Source: CAKZSB01 sp964573105 (GTDB lineage: Bacteria > Pseudomonadota > Gammaproteobacteria > Granulosicoccales > Granulosicoccaceae). From it: a stretch of DNA of 64,000 nucleotides. A program made the translations under genes and the position numbers. The notes under the pieces are model-generated. The model was not told the DNA's origin. It searched no databases and saw only the letters and a list, made by a program, of their open reading frames with translations. The DNA is taken from NCBI GenBank assembly GCA_964573105.1, contig CAZNIS010000024.1, positions 1 to 64,000 of the forward strand. Direction: 5' to 3'. Of the stretch, positions 24,949 through 33,465 are shown piece by piece. Each line of letters opens with the position of its first letter. Positions within the stretch are counted from its first letter, which is position 1.

Positions 24949-25821
24949 TCAGGCAGCTACCTGCAAAGCGGGTTGAGGCTTCGCTGACCGACGATTCGCC
25001 TGGCGAACCTGCTCGGGCAGCAAGTCTTCGCTCATCAGATCACTCAGCACTTCGCAGATGTCATCGAGCTCAATTTGCAGTCGATCGGTGGCGATGGCGT
25101 GGATCATCAGGCGATTGCAAATCAGATTGATCCAGCGCGGGATACCAAGACTTGCGCTGTGAATGGCGCGAAATACACGGTCAGAAATGCCAGCGGAAGG
25201 ATTCCAGTTCACCGCCGTCAGTTGTCGCATGACGTAGCCCTGAGTATCTTCTGCGTTGAGCGGGTCAATGTTGCAGGTGGCGATAATACGCTGGTGCAGC
25301 TGAGTCAGTTCCGGGGTCAGCATACGCTCGCGAAGTAATGGCTGGCCCACCAGAAACACCTGCAGCATCGGTGTGCCGTCCACTTGAAGATTACTGAGCA
25401 ATCGAATCGTTTCCAGCGCGTCATCGGTCAGCAGGTGCGCTTCGTCCAGCAGCAGGACCGAGCGTTTCCCTCGTTGTCGCACATCTTTCAGGTGCTTGTT
25501 GATGATGGAAATCAAGCCGCTGGTCGTCGGATTATCGGTTTCCAGACCGCACAGACGGGCCAGCTGCCCGAGTAGATCATCGCCATCGAACCGTGCGCAC
25601 TCAAGTGAATGGCATTCCAGGCTGTGCTTGTCGTGCTCAGCAATCACTTGCGAGACCAGCGCAGTCTTGCCAATCCCGGGCTCGCCGGTCACCAGCACAA
25701 TGCCTTCGCCCTGAATCAGCGCGTACTGCATGTAGGCGTGCGCCTTTTTGAAAGTAGGGTGGATGTACAGGCCATTGTCGTCGCTGGCAGTTTGCTGGAG
25801 TTCGCGGCTTGAATGAGTCAT
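24949..25821 (-). CDS. ExeA-like AAA ATPase, copy 2
   Basis: A 290-residue paralogue of the neighbouring ATPase, with Walker A GEPGIGKTAL, Walker B VLLLDEAHLL and the same ASLGIPRWINLICNR motif. I prefer ATG 25821 (MTHSSREL) because it aligns with the start of copy 1; an in-frame ATG at 25860 adds 13 Ser/His-rich residues. A strong terminator follows. The upstream region is AT-rich with an operator-like inverted repeat. Two such genes side by side with no partner locus is unusual. Confidence 0.8.
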   Translation of the reverse strand: MTHSSRELQQTASDDNGLYIHPTFKKAHAYMQYALIQGEGIVLVTGEPGIGKTALVSQVIAEHDKHSLECHSLECARFDGDDLLGQLARLCGLETDNPTTSGLISIINKHLKDVRQRGKRSVLLLDEAHLLTDDALETIRLLSNLQVDGTPMLQVFLVGQPLLRERMLTPELTQLHQRIIATCNIDPLNAEDTQGYVMRQLTAVNWNPSAGISDRVFRAIHSASLGIPRWINLICNRLMIHAIATDRLQIELDDICEVLSDLMSEDLLPEQVRQANRRSAKPQPALQVAA

Positions 25822-26496
25822 TGAATGTGTTGATCTGCTGCTGTGCTGGAATGCCGGCATAGTACGGAAATCGGCTGGTGTAAACTTGATGAGCCATCAC
25901 AGTTTCAGAATCTATACGATATGCTGGATGCTGATTTTGCCTTGAAAATATTATTTAACAATAACTTAAAACCTTAAGTTAATAGATTGTGCAGGTTTAT
26001 GTACAGTAATTGACACATTCGGGGTCAATAGCAGGGGCCTGTATGGCCACGTTTTTTGTGTCGATTGGCTAACTGCCGTTACGATCCGCGGCATGCGCGA
26101 CGATTGGTCTGCTGTAGTTATGATGCTCCGACACCTGGGTATTCAGTTGCCGCTTGGCACCTCGCTCTCGATCGGCAACGCCTGAGTTGCAGTCGGTCAC
26201 GAGCTGGCAGCTCTACAGCGCCGACACTTTGCGTATGTGGTTGCAGCACGCGGGCGGCCCCCTGTCGCTGACTGCAACTGTCAAGCAACTGCCCGATGGT
26301 CGATGGCCCCAGGGTCGTCAATTGCTGTCGGACTAATTCGACAAGCTCGAGTATCTGCACCGACTGCAGGCTTTGGAGGCTATCAGCACTGGCCTCACGC
26401 GACTACATCGCCGACTGTCTGGCGGACTGGGTGTAGCGTGCGCAGGCTTTGCTGGCACAGCATTGAAATCAGCTCACCGGGCACCAGATATTTGCC
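25822..26496. promoter_or_regulatory. Long divergent intergenic region with AT-rich island
   Basis: A 675-base gap. Positions 25915-26015 are sharply AT-rich and probably contain the minus-strand ATPase promoter. The stretch 26040-26490 has only short frames; one plus-strand frame (26154-26336) is mentioned among the rejected items. No RNA gene is recognisable. Confidence 0.5.
25962..25981. promoter_or_regulatory. Operator-like inverted repeat
   Basis: TAACTTAA-AACC-TTAAGTTA is a perfect 8-bp inverted repeat with a 4-base centre, inside an AT-rich island about 140 bases upstream of the ATPase copy 2 start. It could be a regulator site or simply part of the promoter; no binding protein can be named. 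Confidence 0.5.
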
Positions 26497-26844
26497 ATGA
26501 GTGCAGCGACAAAAATATCCACTTGCTCCTATTGCCAGGCCCGGGTGGTCATCAGTATCTCCGCAGGCTCCAGGCATGAGCTGGTTTGTACCGCCTGTGG
26601 TGCACCGCTGCAGAACAGCGAATTCGTCCAGCCACCCAGAGCACCCGCGCCACCAGTGGCACCCGCGCCACCAGTGGCACACGCGCAGCTGTTCAGTAAG
26701 CCGGATGTGCCGTCTGCCAAGCGCTCATCTGATAAGAAAGACTACGACAAGAAGCGCAAAAAGAAATCGCGCAAGAAGAAAAACCGGGGCTTGCGCTATT
26801 GGGCCAAAAAAGCCGTCGACGAAATCGAGGATTTGTTCGATTAG
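26497..26844 (+). CDS. Zinc-ribbon protein with lysine-rich linker
   Basis: A 115-residue protein. The N-terminus has a zinc ribbon made of CSYC and CTAC pairs. A Pro/Ala stretch encoded by a short 18-base direct repeat follows (APPVAPAPPVAH). Next comes a strongly basic segment (DKKRKKKSRKKK), and then an amphipathic end RYWAKKAVDEIEDLFD. The overall design suggests nucleic-acid or membrane contact. I do not recognise a named family. The stop lies 4 bases before the likely GTG start of the AraC-type regulator, so the two genes may be co-translated. Confidence 0.65.
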   Translation: MSAATKISTCSYCQARVVISISAGSRHELVCTACGAPLQNSEFVQPPRAPAPPVAPAPPVAHAQLFSKPDVPSAKRSSDKKDYDKKRKKKSRKKKNRGLRYWAKKAVDEIEDLFD

Positions 26845-26848
26845 CACG

Positions 26849-27880
26849 GTGGCAGGTGACACCGGGCCGGCTCACGAGATCGTGATTCTGGTGACACCGT
26901 ACTTCAATCTCGCCACCACTACCGCGTTTATCGACCCATTTCGAGCTGCCAACTACCTGGCAGGCGTATCGCACTACAAGTGGTCGCTGGTATCGAGCGC
27001 GGGCGGCGAGGTCATCTGCAGCAATGGGCTTAGCATAACCACAAGAGCACTGGCGGAGGTTGCCGACACGACGCCCGACACGGTGGTCGTCTCGTCAAGC
27101 TGGACACCGGAGGTACACCACACCAAAGAACTGACGCTGGCATTGACAGGCTGGGCACGGCGCGGTGTCAGGCTTGGTGCACTTGACACTGGCACATTTA
27201 TTCTGGCGCGCGCCAAGTTGCTGAAAAACCGACGGGCCACGGTGCACTACGAGCATCTGGATGCATTGTCAGAGCAGTTTCCGGATATCACTGCCTGCGA
27301 GAATTTGTACGTCATTGACGAAGACCGATTCACCTGTTGCGGCGGCACAGCTGCAACCGATCTCGCGCTGCAGCTGCTGCATCAAAGCCACAGCGGCAGT
27401 CTGGCCAACTCGGTCGCGCGCTATCTGTTTCATCACAAGGTGCGGGGGTCGGATGCCTCGCAAAACCCGCTGCACCCGGAGCCATTTGGTCAGCTGACAC
27501 CGGCCTTGTGCCGCCGCGCTATCCAGATGATGGAAGACAATCTCGAATCACCGCTGTCGATCCCCGAAATTTGCGCGGCACTGAATGTGTCGCAAAGAAA
27601 GCTCAACCGCCAGTTCAGAGTACACGTCAGCAAGTCGCCGGTTGAATACTATCGAGACATTCGGCTCGACCGGGCACGCTGTCTGGTGACGCAAACCGAG
27701 TTGAAACTGACCGAGATCGCCATCGCATCCGGCTTCTCATCACAGACGCACTTCACAAGAGCCTACAGCCAGCGATTCGGACTGCCGCCCAGTCGCGACC
27801 GCATCGCTGGCCGCGTGCCGTTCGAGTTTCGCGCCTGGCCGATGTATAACCCGGCGCAGGATAAATCTGATAGCCGGTGA
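26849..27880 (+). CDS. GlxA-type AraC regulator (GbdR/CdhR-like)
   Basis: About 343 residues from GTG 26849. The frame is open much further upstream, but there it overlaps the zinc-ribbon gene in another frame and has no homology. Residues 10-190 form a DJ-1/PfpI-like (GATase1-like) sensor domain. The C-terminal 100 residues carry two helix-turn-helix motifs (LSIPEICAALNVSQRKLNRQF and LTEIAIASGFSSQTHFTRAY). This architecture is shared by GbdR, CdhR, SouR and ArgR, which control betaine, carnitine, sarcosine and arginine catabolism. The carnitine-dehydrogenase-like operon ends 0.7 kb away, so it is a fair candidate regulator. Confidence 0.85.
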   Translation: MAGDTGPAHEIVILVTPYFNLATTTAFIDPFRAANYLAGVSHYKWSLVSSAGGEVICSNGLSITTRALAEVADTTPDTVVVSSSWTPEVHHTKELTLALTGWARRGVRLGALDTGTFILARAKLLKNRRATVHYEHLDALSEQFPDITACENLYVIDEDRFTCCGGTAATDLALQLLHQSHSGSLANSVARYLFHHKVRGSDASQNPLHPEPFGQLTPALCRRAIQMMEDNLESPLSIPEICAALNVSQRKLNRQFRVHVSKSPVEYYRDIRLDRARCLVTQTELKLTEIAIASGFSSQTHFTRAYSQRFGLPPSRDRIAGRVPFEFRAWPMYNPAQDKSDSR

Positions 27881-27931
27881 GGTATTGTTGCTCAGGACTT
27901 GCGAGGGTAAGCAGTGCAAAGTACAAGCAGC

Positions 27932-28007
27932 CGTAGGGGCCGTAAGCCAAAGCGCACGTACCTTTTTTGGCGCTGTGGCAGCTGCGCTTAGGCTTACCAA
28001 TCCAGCG
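27932..28007. repeat. MITE-like inverted-repeat element, copy A
   Basis: Begins CGTAGGGGCCGTAAGCC and ends GGCTTACCAATCCAGCG, with AAGCGCAC and TGCGCTTA arms between. It is the more diverged of two copies spaced 389 bases apart. It resembles the widespread CGTAGGGTGCGTTA-type intergenic palindromes of proteobacteria and cyanobacteria. Confidence 0.7.
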
Positions 28008-28040
28008 TTTTTACCACTCGCTACTTGTTCCCCTTACGTC

Positions 28041-28112
28041 TTGTTCGCTCGACGTAGTCGCACTCCCACGGCAAGCTACAGTGGGACCTGGCCTCCGACC
28101 GGGGAACTGGCG
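28041..28112. repeat. REP-like repeat, copy 1
   Basis: Carries TTGTTCGCTCGACGTAGTCG, then CTCCCACG, GTGGGACCTGGCC and CGACCGGGGAACTGGCG. The same blocks recur at 28140 and 28427. Confidence 0.75.
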
Positions 28113-28139
28113 CGGTCTGCTTGTCTTTTCCTTCATGCC

Positions 28140-28269
28140 TTGTTCGCTCGACGGAGTCGCACTCCCACGAAAAGCTATAGTGGGACCTGGCCTCCGACCG
28201 GGGAACTGGCGTTTATGGTCTTTCCCGCGCGGCTTGTTCGTGCAGCGGGGCTGTCCTCCCACGAAAAGC
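28140..28269. repeat. REP-like repeat, copy 2, with associated tail
   Basis: The core is at 28140-28212. A second motif at 28231-28269 (TTGTTCGTGCAGCGGGGCTG, TCCTCCCACGAAAAGC) is repeated after copy 3. Together they define a composite unit that has been duplicated. Confidence 0.75.
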
Positions 28270-28320
28270 GATTCCCGGTCCGGGACCAAGCGTGCCTGTG
28301 TTCTACGAAGGACAAGCAAT

Positions 28321-28394
28321 CGTAGGGGCCGTAAGCCAAAGCGCACGTACCTTTTGGCGCTGTGGCAGGTGCGCTTTGGCTTACCAACCCTACG
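28321..28394. repeat. MITE-like inverted-repeat element, copy B
   Basis: Arms GTAAGCCAAAGCGCAC and GTGCGCTTTGGCTTAC are perfect 16-bp inverted repeats around a 22-base centre. The outermost bases CGTAGGG and CCCTACG also pair. This is the better preserved copy, 389 bases from copy A, and part of a larger duplicated block. Confidence 0.85.
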
Positions 28395-28426
28395 GTTTTC
28401 CCCTCGTTGCTTGTTCCTCATGCAGC

Positions 28427-28552
28427 TTGTTCGCTCGACGGAGTCGCTCCCACGAAAAGCTGTAGTGGGACCTGGTCTCCGACCGGGGAACTGGCGTTTA
28501 TGGCCTTTCCCACGGCTTGTTCGTGCAGCGGGGCTGTCCTCCCACGAAAAGC
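28427..28552. repeat. REP-like repeat, copy 3, with associated tail
   Basis: The core at 28427-28496 contains a hairpin (28430-28456) in which TTCG and GGAG pair with CTCC and CGAA. The tail at 28514-28552 matches 28231-28269. The block 27932-28269 and the block 28321-28552 are therefore tandem copies, the first holding one extra REP core. The whole gap 27881-28586 has no gene. Confidence 0.75.
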
Positions 28553-28586
28553 CTTATTGGATTCCGACTGGCAATCCGGAAACGGC

Positions 28587-29525
28587 TTATCGGGTCTTTC
28601 TCAATGGCCCTGTCGTCGAGAGAATCGCTGCCAGCATCTCATCACGGCTGGTCGACAACTCAGCCGCTGACTGGCCGCCGGCTTCCTGTTCCACACCGTC
28701 AACCAGTTGCGCTGCAATCTCCGGGTTTAGATGCAGCTCGCCCAGATCGTCCCACCAGCGATTAAAACTGGGTGTGTAACGCTCGCAAAATTCTGTCAGT
28801 CCGCCTTCGCCGGCGCCCAGATGAAACAGCATCGTCGGCCCCATCACCGCCCAGCGCAGTCCGGGTCCGGCCCACATGGCCTTGTCGACGTCTTCGACGC
28901 TCGCGACACCGCTGTTGATCATATGAATCGCTTCGCGCCAGACAGCTGCCTGCAGGCGATTGGCCACATGACCTGGGACTTCCTTGTTAACCCGGATGGT
29001 GACTTTACCGACCTGTTTATAGAAATCTTCTGCTTTTTCGACCACCCCGGCGCCGGTCTTATCGTTACCCATCACTTCGACCAGCGGTATCAAATGCGGC
29101 GGGTTGAACGGGTGGCCCAGTATCAGTTGAGCAGGGTTGGCAAATCCACCTTGCATTTCCGATAGCGTTAGCCCGGACGCAGATGAGGCGATGACAGCCT
29201 CTGCGTCAAGCGCATCTTCGATCTGCTGATACAGCGCGTGTTTAACGTCGATCCGTTCGGGCACGCTCTCTTGTATGAAAGACGCATTGGCCACCGCGTC
29301 ACGCGGGTCGCGATGGAAGCTCACATTGTCTGGATTGCCGTTAGCCGTCAGCCCGAGTTGCGTCAGTACAGGCCAGGCATTTTCGACGTACTGTTTTACC
29401 GTGGCTTCCGCGTCTGGAGCCGGATCATACACGGCAACATGTCTGCCGGATGCCAGAAACAATGCCGCCCAGTTCGCACCAATCACACCGGCGCCAAGGA
29501 TCGCTGTTGATTGATAGTCTGCCAT
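28587..29525 (-). CDS. L-carnitine dehydrogenase-like 3-hydroxyacyl-CoA dehydrogenase family enzyme
   Basis: A 312-residue NAD-dependent dehydrogenase with the Rossmann motif GAGVIGANWAALFLASG at the N-terminus and the segment ILGHPFNPPHLIPLVEV, which holds the catalytic His. This size and motif set match L-carnitine dehydrogenases (carnitine to 3-dehydrocarnitine) and lambda-crystallin-like enzymes. Start is ATG 29525, overlapping the SDR stop by one base. It is the last gene of the operon and ends next to the repeat block. Pairing with a BKACE-family enzyme in the same operon strengthens the carnitine reading; other beta-hydroxy acids remain possible. Confidence 0.78.
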   Translation of the reverse strand: MADYQSTAILGAGVIGANWAALFLASGRHVAVYDPAPDAEATVKQYVENAWPVLTQLGLTANGNPDNVSFHRDPRDAVANASFIQESVPERIDVKHALYQQIEDALDAEAVIASSASGLTLSEMQGGFANPAQLILGHPFNPPHLIPLVEVMGNDKTGAGVVEKAEDFYKQVGKVTIRVNKEVPGHVANRLQAAVWREAIHMINSGVASVEDVDKAMWAGPGLRWAVMGPTMLFHLGAGEGGLTEFCERYTPSFNRWWDDLGELHLNPEIAAQLVDGVEQEAGGQSAAELSTSRDEMLAAILSTTGPLRKTR

Positions 29526-30259
29526 CAAAACAATCCGGGATTGAGCGGTGAGGAAGCAGTCATGCCGCCATCGATGGTGAACAACTGACCGGACGCAAAA
29601 CCAGCTTCATCCGAGGCGAGCCAGACGGCCATGGCGGCGATATCTGCCGGTTGTCCGAAACGGCGCACTGGATGCCGCGCCAGCGCGTCCGACTTTGAGG
29701 CTTGCGGATTGTCGGCGGTGTCAAAAGCGGCCTCCAGCATACCGGTCTCGATCCAGCCGGGGCAGATAGCGTTACAGCGAATCTTCGGGCCGTGATCGAC
29801 GGCGATCGATCGCGTGAGTCCGTGCACAAAGGCTTTTGAGGCGTTGTACAACGCCATTGACGGATCGGCAACCTGGCCCGATATCGAGCCAATATTGATG
29901 ATCGAGCCACCGGCCGACATGACCGGTATCGCCGCGCGACACATATTGAACACGCCGCGCGCATTGGCCCCTATCACCAGATCCCAGTCTTCATCGCTAC
30001 TCTCGGCCACAGTCTTTTCTACCTGTACGCCGGCGTTATTGACCAGAATATCGATACTGGATTGCGCGTTAACGAAAGTGTTAACGGCAGCAGGATCGGA
30101 CACGTCCAGCATCTGATAGTCGCAGGGCAGGTTGGACGGAGCGGGGCGCCGACCACAGGTGATGACCTGCGCGCCCTCGGCGATAAACGCCTCCACAATA
30201 CCGCGGCCGATACCCTGGGCGCCGCCGGTGACAATCGCATGTTTGCCGTTTAATCTCAT
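29525..30259 (-). CDS. Short-chain dehydrogenase/reductase 1
   Basis: A 244-residue SDR. The cofactor motif is TGGAQGIG near residue 13, the structural motif is NNAG, and the catalytic pair is YNASK. A C-terminal SGQLFTIDGGM end is typical of the classical family. I start at ATG 30259, which overlaps the aldehyde dehydrogenase stop by one base (TGATG); an upstream extension lies within that gene. The reaction is NAD(P)-dependent oxidation of an alcohol or reduction of a ketone; substrate unknown. Confidence 0.85.
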   Translation of the reverse strand: MRLNGKHAIVTGGAQGIGRGIVEAFIAEGAQVITCGRRPAPSNLPCDYQMLDVSDPAAVNTFVNAQSSIDILVNNAGVQVEKTVAESSDEDWDLVIGANARGVFNMCRAAIPVMSAGGSIINIGSISGQVADPSMALYNASKAFVHGLTRSIAVDHGPKIRCNAICPGWIETGMLEAAFDTADNPQASKSDALARHPVRRFGQPADIAAMAVWLASDEAGFASGQLFTIDGGMTASSPLNPGLF

Positions 30260-31677
30260 CAGTGTGCCACCATCACGTGTCTTATCGAGGTATAGGCATC
30301 CAGCGCGTAGACTGACATATCGCAGCCGGTGCCCGATCCCTTCATTGCCGCCCACGGCATCTCCGGGGTGCCGACGCCGTGTGTGTTGACCCAGGTAAAG
30401 CCATAGCGCAGCCTGGACGTCAGTTGCATGGCGCGGCCGACGTTCTGTGTCCACACCGAGGACGCAAGGCCGTAGGATCCGCTGTTGGCGATGCGTAAGG
30501 CGTCTTCTGCATCGCTAAATCGCGATACCGTCACCACCGGGCCAAATACCTCTTCGCAAGCGATTTCCGCATCGTTGTCGACATTGGCGACAATCGTCGG
30601 TTGGTAGAAGAACCCTTGCTCACCTGTGTTGTCGCCGCCGCATACGATCTCGCACTTATCACGCGCTCGCTCGACAAAACCCGCCACGCGGTTGCGTTGT
30701 GCATCTGATACGAGCGGCCCCATTTCGGTGCCATCTGCTTTGGGTGCGCCGGTCTGTATCTGTCCGACCTGATCGGCCATGGCGTCAAGCAATTTGTCGT
30801 AGGCGCCATCCTGCACCAGCACCCGACACGGTTGCGCGCAATCCTGCCCGGCGTTGAAAAAGGAGCCGTAGCGAATCGTCTCGGCCACTGAGTCGAGATC
30901 CGCATCGTCAAACACGATCACAGGCGCCTTGCCACCCAGCTCCAGATGGACGTGACGGATGGCCTCAGATGCTGCACGCATCGCGGCCATGCCGGTAGCG
31001 GGCGAACCGGTTACGGTGATCGCCTCCATGGCCGGGTTGTTGATCAACTGCTGGCCGGTCTCGGGGCCGCGACCATGCACAATATTCAACACCCCTTTGG
31101 GGACCACGTCTGCCAGCAACTCAGCCAGTCGCAGTGTCGACAGCGGCGTGATCTCTGAGGGTTTCAGCACTACGCTGCAACCGGCCGCCAGTGGTGCGGC
31201 CAGTTTCCACGAAGCCATCATCAGCGGGTAGTTCCACGGTGCGATCGCGGCCACCGGGCCGACCGGGTCGCGGCGAATCATCGACGTGTGTCCGGCGACA
31301 TATTCACCGGCGGCTGAGCCGGTCATCGTGCGGGCGGCGCCGGCAAAGAAGCGAAACACGTCGATCGTCAGTGGCATCTCATCATCGTGTGCCGATGGCC
31401 ACGGCTTGCCGACGTCAAGACTTTCAAGTTCTGCCAGTTCCTGCGAGTGCTGTTCGATCACATCGGCTATCTGCAATAAAAGGGCAGAGCGTTCGGCCGG
31501 TGTGCTGCCGCGATAATGCTCGAACGCCTGGTGTGATGACGCTACCGCAGCCTGTACCTGTTCGGCGCTGGCCGCGTTTACGCTGGTAATTGTCGCGCCG
31601 CTGGCAGGGTCTATGATGTCCAGCGCGGCGCCTTCGCCATCCAGCAGTTGTCCATCGATTAGTAATTTCGTTTGCAT
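30259..31677 (-). CDS. NAD-dependent aldehyde dehydrogenase (betaine/aminobutyraldehyde type)
   Basis: A 472-residue aldehyde dehydrogenase. It has PWNYPLMMASWKLAPAL-type sequence, the Rossmann TGSPATG, the general base ELGGK and the nucleophile in NAGQDCAQPC. It resembles PatD/YdcW and betaine-aldehyde dehydrogenases. I start at ATG 31677 (MQTKLLIDG); upstream codons show no homology. In this operon it could oxidise betaine aldehyde from choline, or malic semialdehyde left after carnitine cleavage by a CntA-type oxygenase. Both are inference. Confidence 0.87.
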   Translation of the reverse strand: MQTKLLIDGQLLDGEGAALDIIDPASGATITSVNAASAEQVQAAVASSHQAFEHYRGSTPAERSALLLQIADVIEQHSQELAELESLDVGKPWPSAHDDEMPLTIDVFRFFAGAARTMTGSAAGEYVAGHTSMIRRDPVGPVAAIAPWNYPLMMASWKLAAPLAAGCSVVLKPSEITPLSTLRLAELLADVVPKGVLNIVHGRGPETGQQLINNPAMEAITVTGSPATGMAAMRAASEAIRHVHLELGGKAPVIVFDDADLDSVAETIRYGSFFNAGQDCAQPCRVLVQDGAYDKLLDAMADQVGQIQTGAPKADGTEMGPLVSDAQRNRVAGFVERARDKCEIVCGGDNTGEQGFFYQPTIVANVDNDAEIACEEVFGPVVTVSRFSDAEDALRIANSGSYGLASSVWTQNVGRAMQLTSRLRYGFTWVNTHGVGTPEMPWAAMKGSGTGCDMSVYALDAYTSIRHVMVAH

Positions 31678-31727
31678 CAGATTGTATCCTGTGCCGTGGA
31701 ACGTATGTTCAACCGAGTCAGAGCAGA

Positions 31728-32660
31728 TCAAAAGCCGACGACATCGCCACCTTTTAGAGCCAGCCGCTCGCGCGCCTCGTCAGGCGTGGCAACGCGCAGG
31801 CCCAGATTCTCAACGATGGTGCGAATGCGGGTGACCTGTTCGGCGTTGGAGGTTGCCAGTACACCTTTTTCAATAAACAGGCTGTCTTCCAGACCCACCC
31901 GAAGATTGCCGCCGAGCATCGCGCTCTGCGTGGCAAACGGCATCTGGTGGCGGCCGGCTGCCAGTACTGACCACTCGTAGTTTTCCGCACCAAATAGACG
32001 ATCGGCCACTTTGTGCATATGCATCAGGTTGTCGAGATCGGCACCGACGCCACCGAGAATGCCGAATACCATCTGAATGAAGAAAGGTGGTTTGATCAGG
32101 CCCTGATCGACAAACCATTTCACGTTATACAGATGCCCAAGGTCATAGCACTCAAACTCAAAACGAGTGCCGTGCTGTTCGCCCAAATTCTTCAACGCAT
32201 ACTCGATCGTTGCAAAGGTATTGGGAAAGATAAAGTCCCGCGTCATCTCCAGAAACGGTTGTTCCCAGTCGTGTTTGAATTCCTGATATTTTTGCAGCAT
32301 CGGGAACAAGCCAAAATTCATTGACCCCATGTTCATCGAGGCCATCTCGGGCTTCGCATCCATCGCCGCGGCCAGTCGCTCATCGATCGACATGCCCAGC
32401 CCGCCGCCGGTAGATATATTCACCACCGCATCGCTGGATTGCTTGATGATCTGCAGAAACTGTCGGAAAATTTCCGGTCGCGGATCGGGTTGACCAGTTT
32501 CCGGGTTGCGCGCGTGCAGGTGAATGATCGATGCGCCGGCCTCGGCGGCTTCAATGCTGGCGGTGGCAATCTCACTGGGCGTAATGGGCAAGTGCGGCGA
32601 CATGGTCGGCGTGTGCACACCGCCGGTTGGCGCACAGGTGATGATGACGGATTTTGACAT
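31728..32660 (-). CDS. BKACE-family beta-keto acid cleavage enzyme (DUF849)
   Basis: A 310-residue TIM-barrel enzyme with the metal ligands of the family: ITCAPTGGVHTP at the start, HLHARNPETGQPDPR, and SGG-like STGGGLGM in the middle. BKACE enzymes cleave a beta-keto acid with acetyl-CoA. The group includes 3-keto-5-aminohexanoate and dehydrocarnitine cleavage enzymes. Together with the carnitine-dehydrogenase-like gene of the same operon it could take 3-dehydrocarnitine to betainyl-CoA and acetoacetate. It sits 50 bases upstream of the aldehyde dehydrogenase start. Confidence 0.87.
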   Translation of the reverse strand: MSKSVIITCAPTGGVHTPTMSPHLPITPSEIATASIEAAEAGASIIHLHARNPETGQPDPRPEIFRQFLQIIKQSSDAVVNISTGGGLGMSIDERLAAAMDAKPEMASMNMGSMNFGLFPMLQKYQEFKHDWEQPFLEMTRDFIFPNTFATIEYALKNLGEQHGTRFEFECYDLGHLYNVKWFVDQGLIKPPFFIQMVFGILGGVGADLDNLMHMHKVADRLFGAENYEWSVLAAGRHQMPFATQSAMLGGNLRVGLEDSLFIEKGVLATSNAEQVTRIRTIVENLGLRVATPDEARERLALKGGDVVGF

Positions 32661-32670
32661 GGCGATCGCT

Positions 32671-33465
32671 CTAAAGCCTCATTTGCTGTACTTGCGCCGA
32701 CAGGCCACCATCCAGCACCCACAGCTGACCACTGGCGTAGCGCGCCTCGTCAGAGGCCAGCCAATTGACCAGATTGGCGATGTCATCGGGTGTGCCGTAG
32801 GTGCGCATCGGGTGTACATCGCGCACCGCCTGTTGCAGCGTATCGATATTGCCGCCATCGCCGCCCGAGCCTTCACCTTCAAAAAAGCTTTGCAGCATCG
32901 GCGTATCGATATATCCCGGACAGATTGCATTGACGCGAATCCCCTCGGGTCCGTGATCGCAGGCCATCGCACGAGTCAGGGCGTGTACCGCACCCTTGGT
33001 GGCGCAGTAGGCCGCGAGCCCCGGGTCGGCGATAAAACCATCGTAGGAGCCAAAATTGATAAGGCTCGATGAAGTGCCGTCGCTCGCTGCCGCGCGCAAC
33101 AGTGGCAGCGCATACTTCGAAGTCAGAAAGGTGCCAGTGACATTGACGGCAAAACTCTGGTTCCACTCTTCAAGCGAGGTTTGTTCGATGGTTTTTTCAA
33201 TCTCGATGCCGGCCGCGTTGACCAATATGTTGAGCTTGCCGTGATCACGATTGATGGCTTCGAAAAGTGCTATAGAATCCTGCTCTGATGTCACGTCAAG
33301 TTTGGCAAAGTGACTGCCATCGTCATCGTGACTGGCAAGCGAGCCGTGTTCGGTCAGGTCTGCCGCATAGACAGTCGCGCCTTCCTTCATCAGGCGTTTG
33401 ACCACCGCGCGACCGATGCCACCACGCCCGCCGGTGACCACCGCAATTTTACCTTCAAGCTTCAT
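32671..33465 (-). CDS. Short-chain dehydrogenase/reductase 2
   Basis: A 264-residue classical SDR with TGGRGGIG near residue 12, NAAG, and the catalytic YCATK. The end SGQLWVLDGGLS is standard. Its start lies 11 bases inside the choline sulfatase gene, pointing to translational coupling. It is only moderately similar to SDR 1, so the two are not a recent duplication. Substrate unknown; a hydroxy-acid or sugar-alcohol intermediate of the operon's pathway is likely. Confidence 0.85.
   Translation of the reverse strand: MKLEGKIAVVTGGRGGIGRAVVKRLMKEGATVYAADLTEHGSLASHDDDGSHFAKLDVTSEQDSIALFEAINRDHGKLNILVNAAGIEIEKTIEQTSLEEWNQSFAVNVTGTFLTSKYALPLLRAAASDGTSSSLINFGSYDGFIADPGLAAYCATKGAVHALTRAMACDHGPEGIRVNAICPGYIDTPMLQSFFEGEGSGGDGGNIDTLQQAVRDVHPMRTYGTPDDIANLVNWLASDEARYASGQLWVLDGGLSAQVQQMRL

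Noticed and set aside
23779..25821. TniB-type transposition ATPases of a Tn7-like element
   Set aside because: No transposase, target selector or end repeats are nearby; the C-terminal motifs fit ExeA-like proteins better.
26154..26336. 60-codon frame with weak resemblance to the start of chorismate lyase (WLQ...LSLT)
   Set aside because: The match is a few residues only, the rest of UbiC is absent in any frame, and the region looks non-coding.
27967..28779. 270-codon open frame on the plus strand
   Set aside because: It translates the REP/MITE repeats, with the same peptide blocks recurring, and runs antisense into the dehydrogenase gene. Repeat DNA, not a gene.
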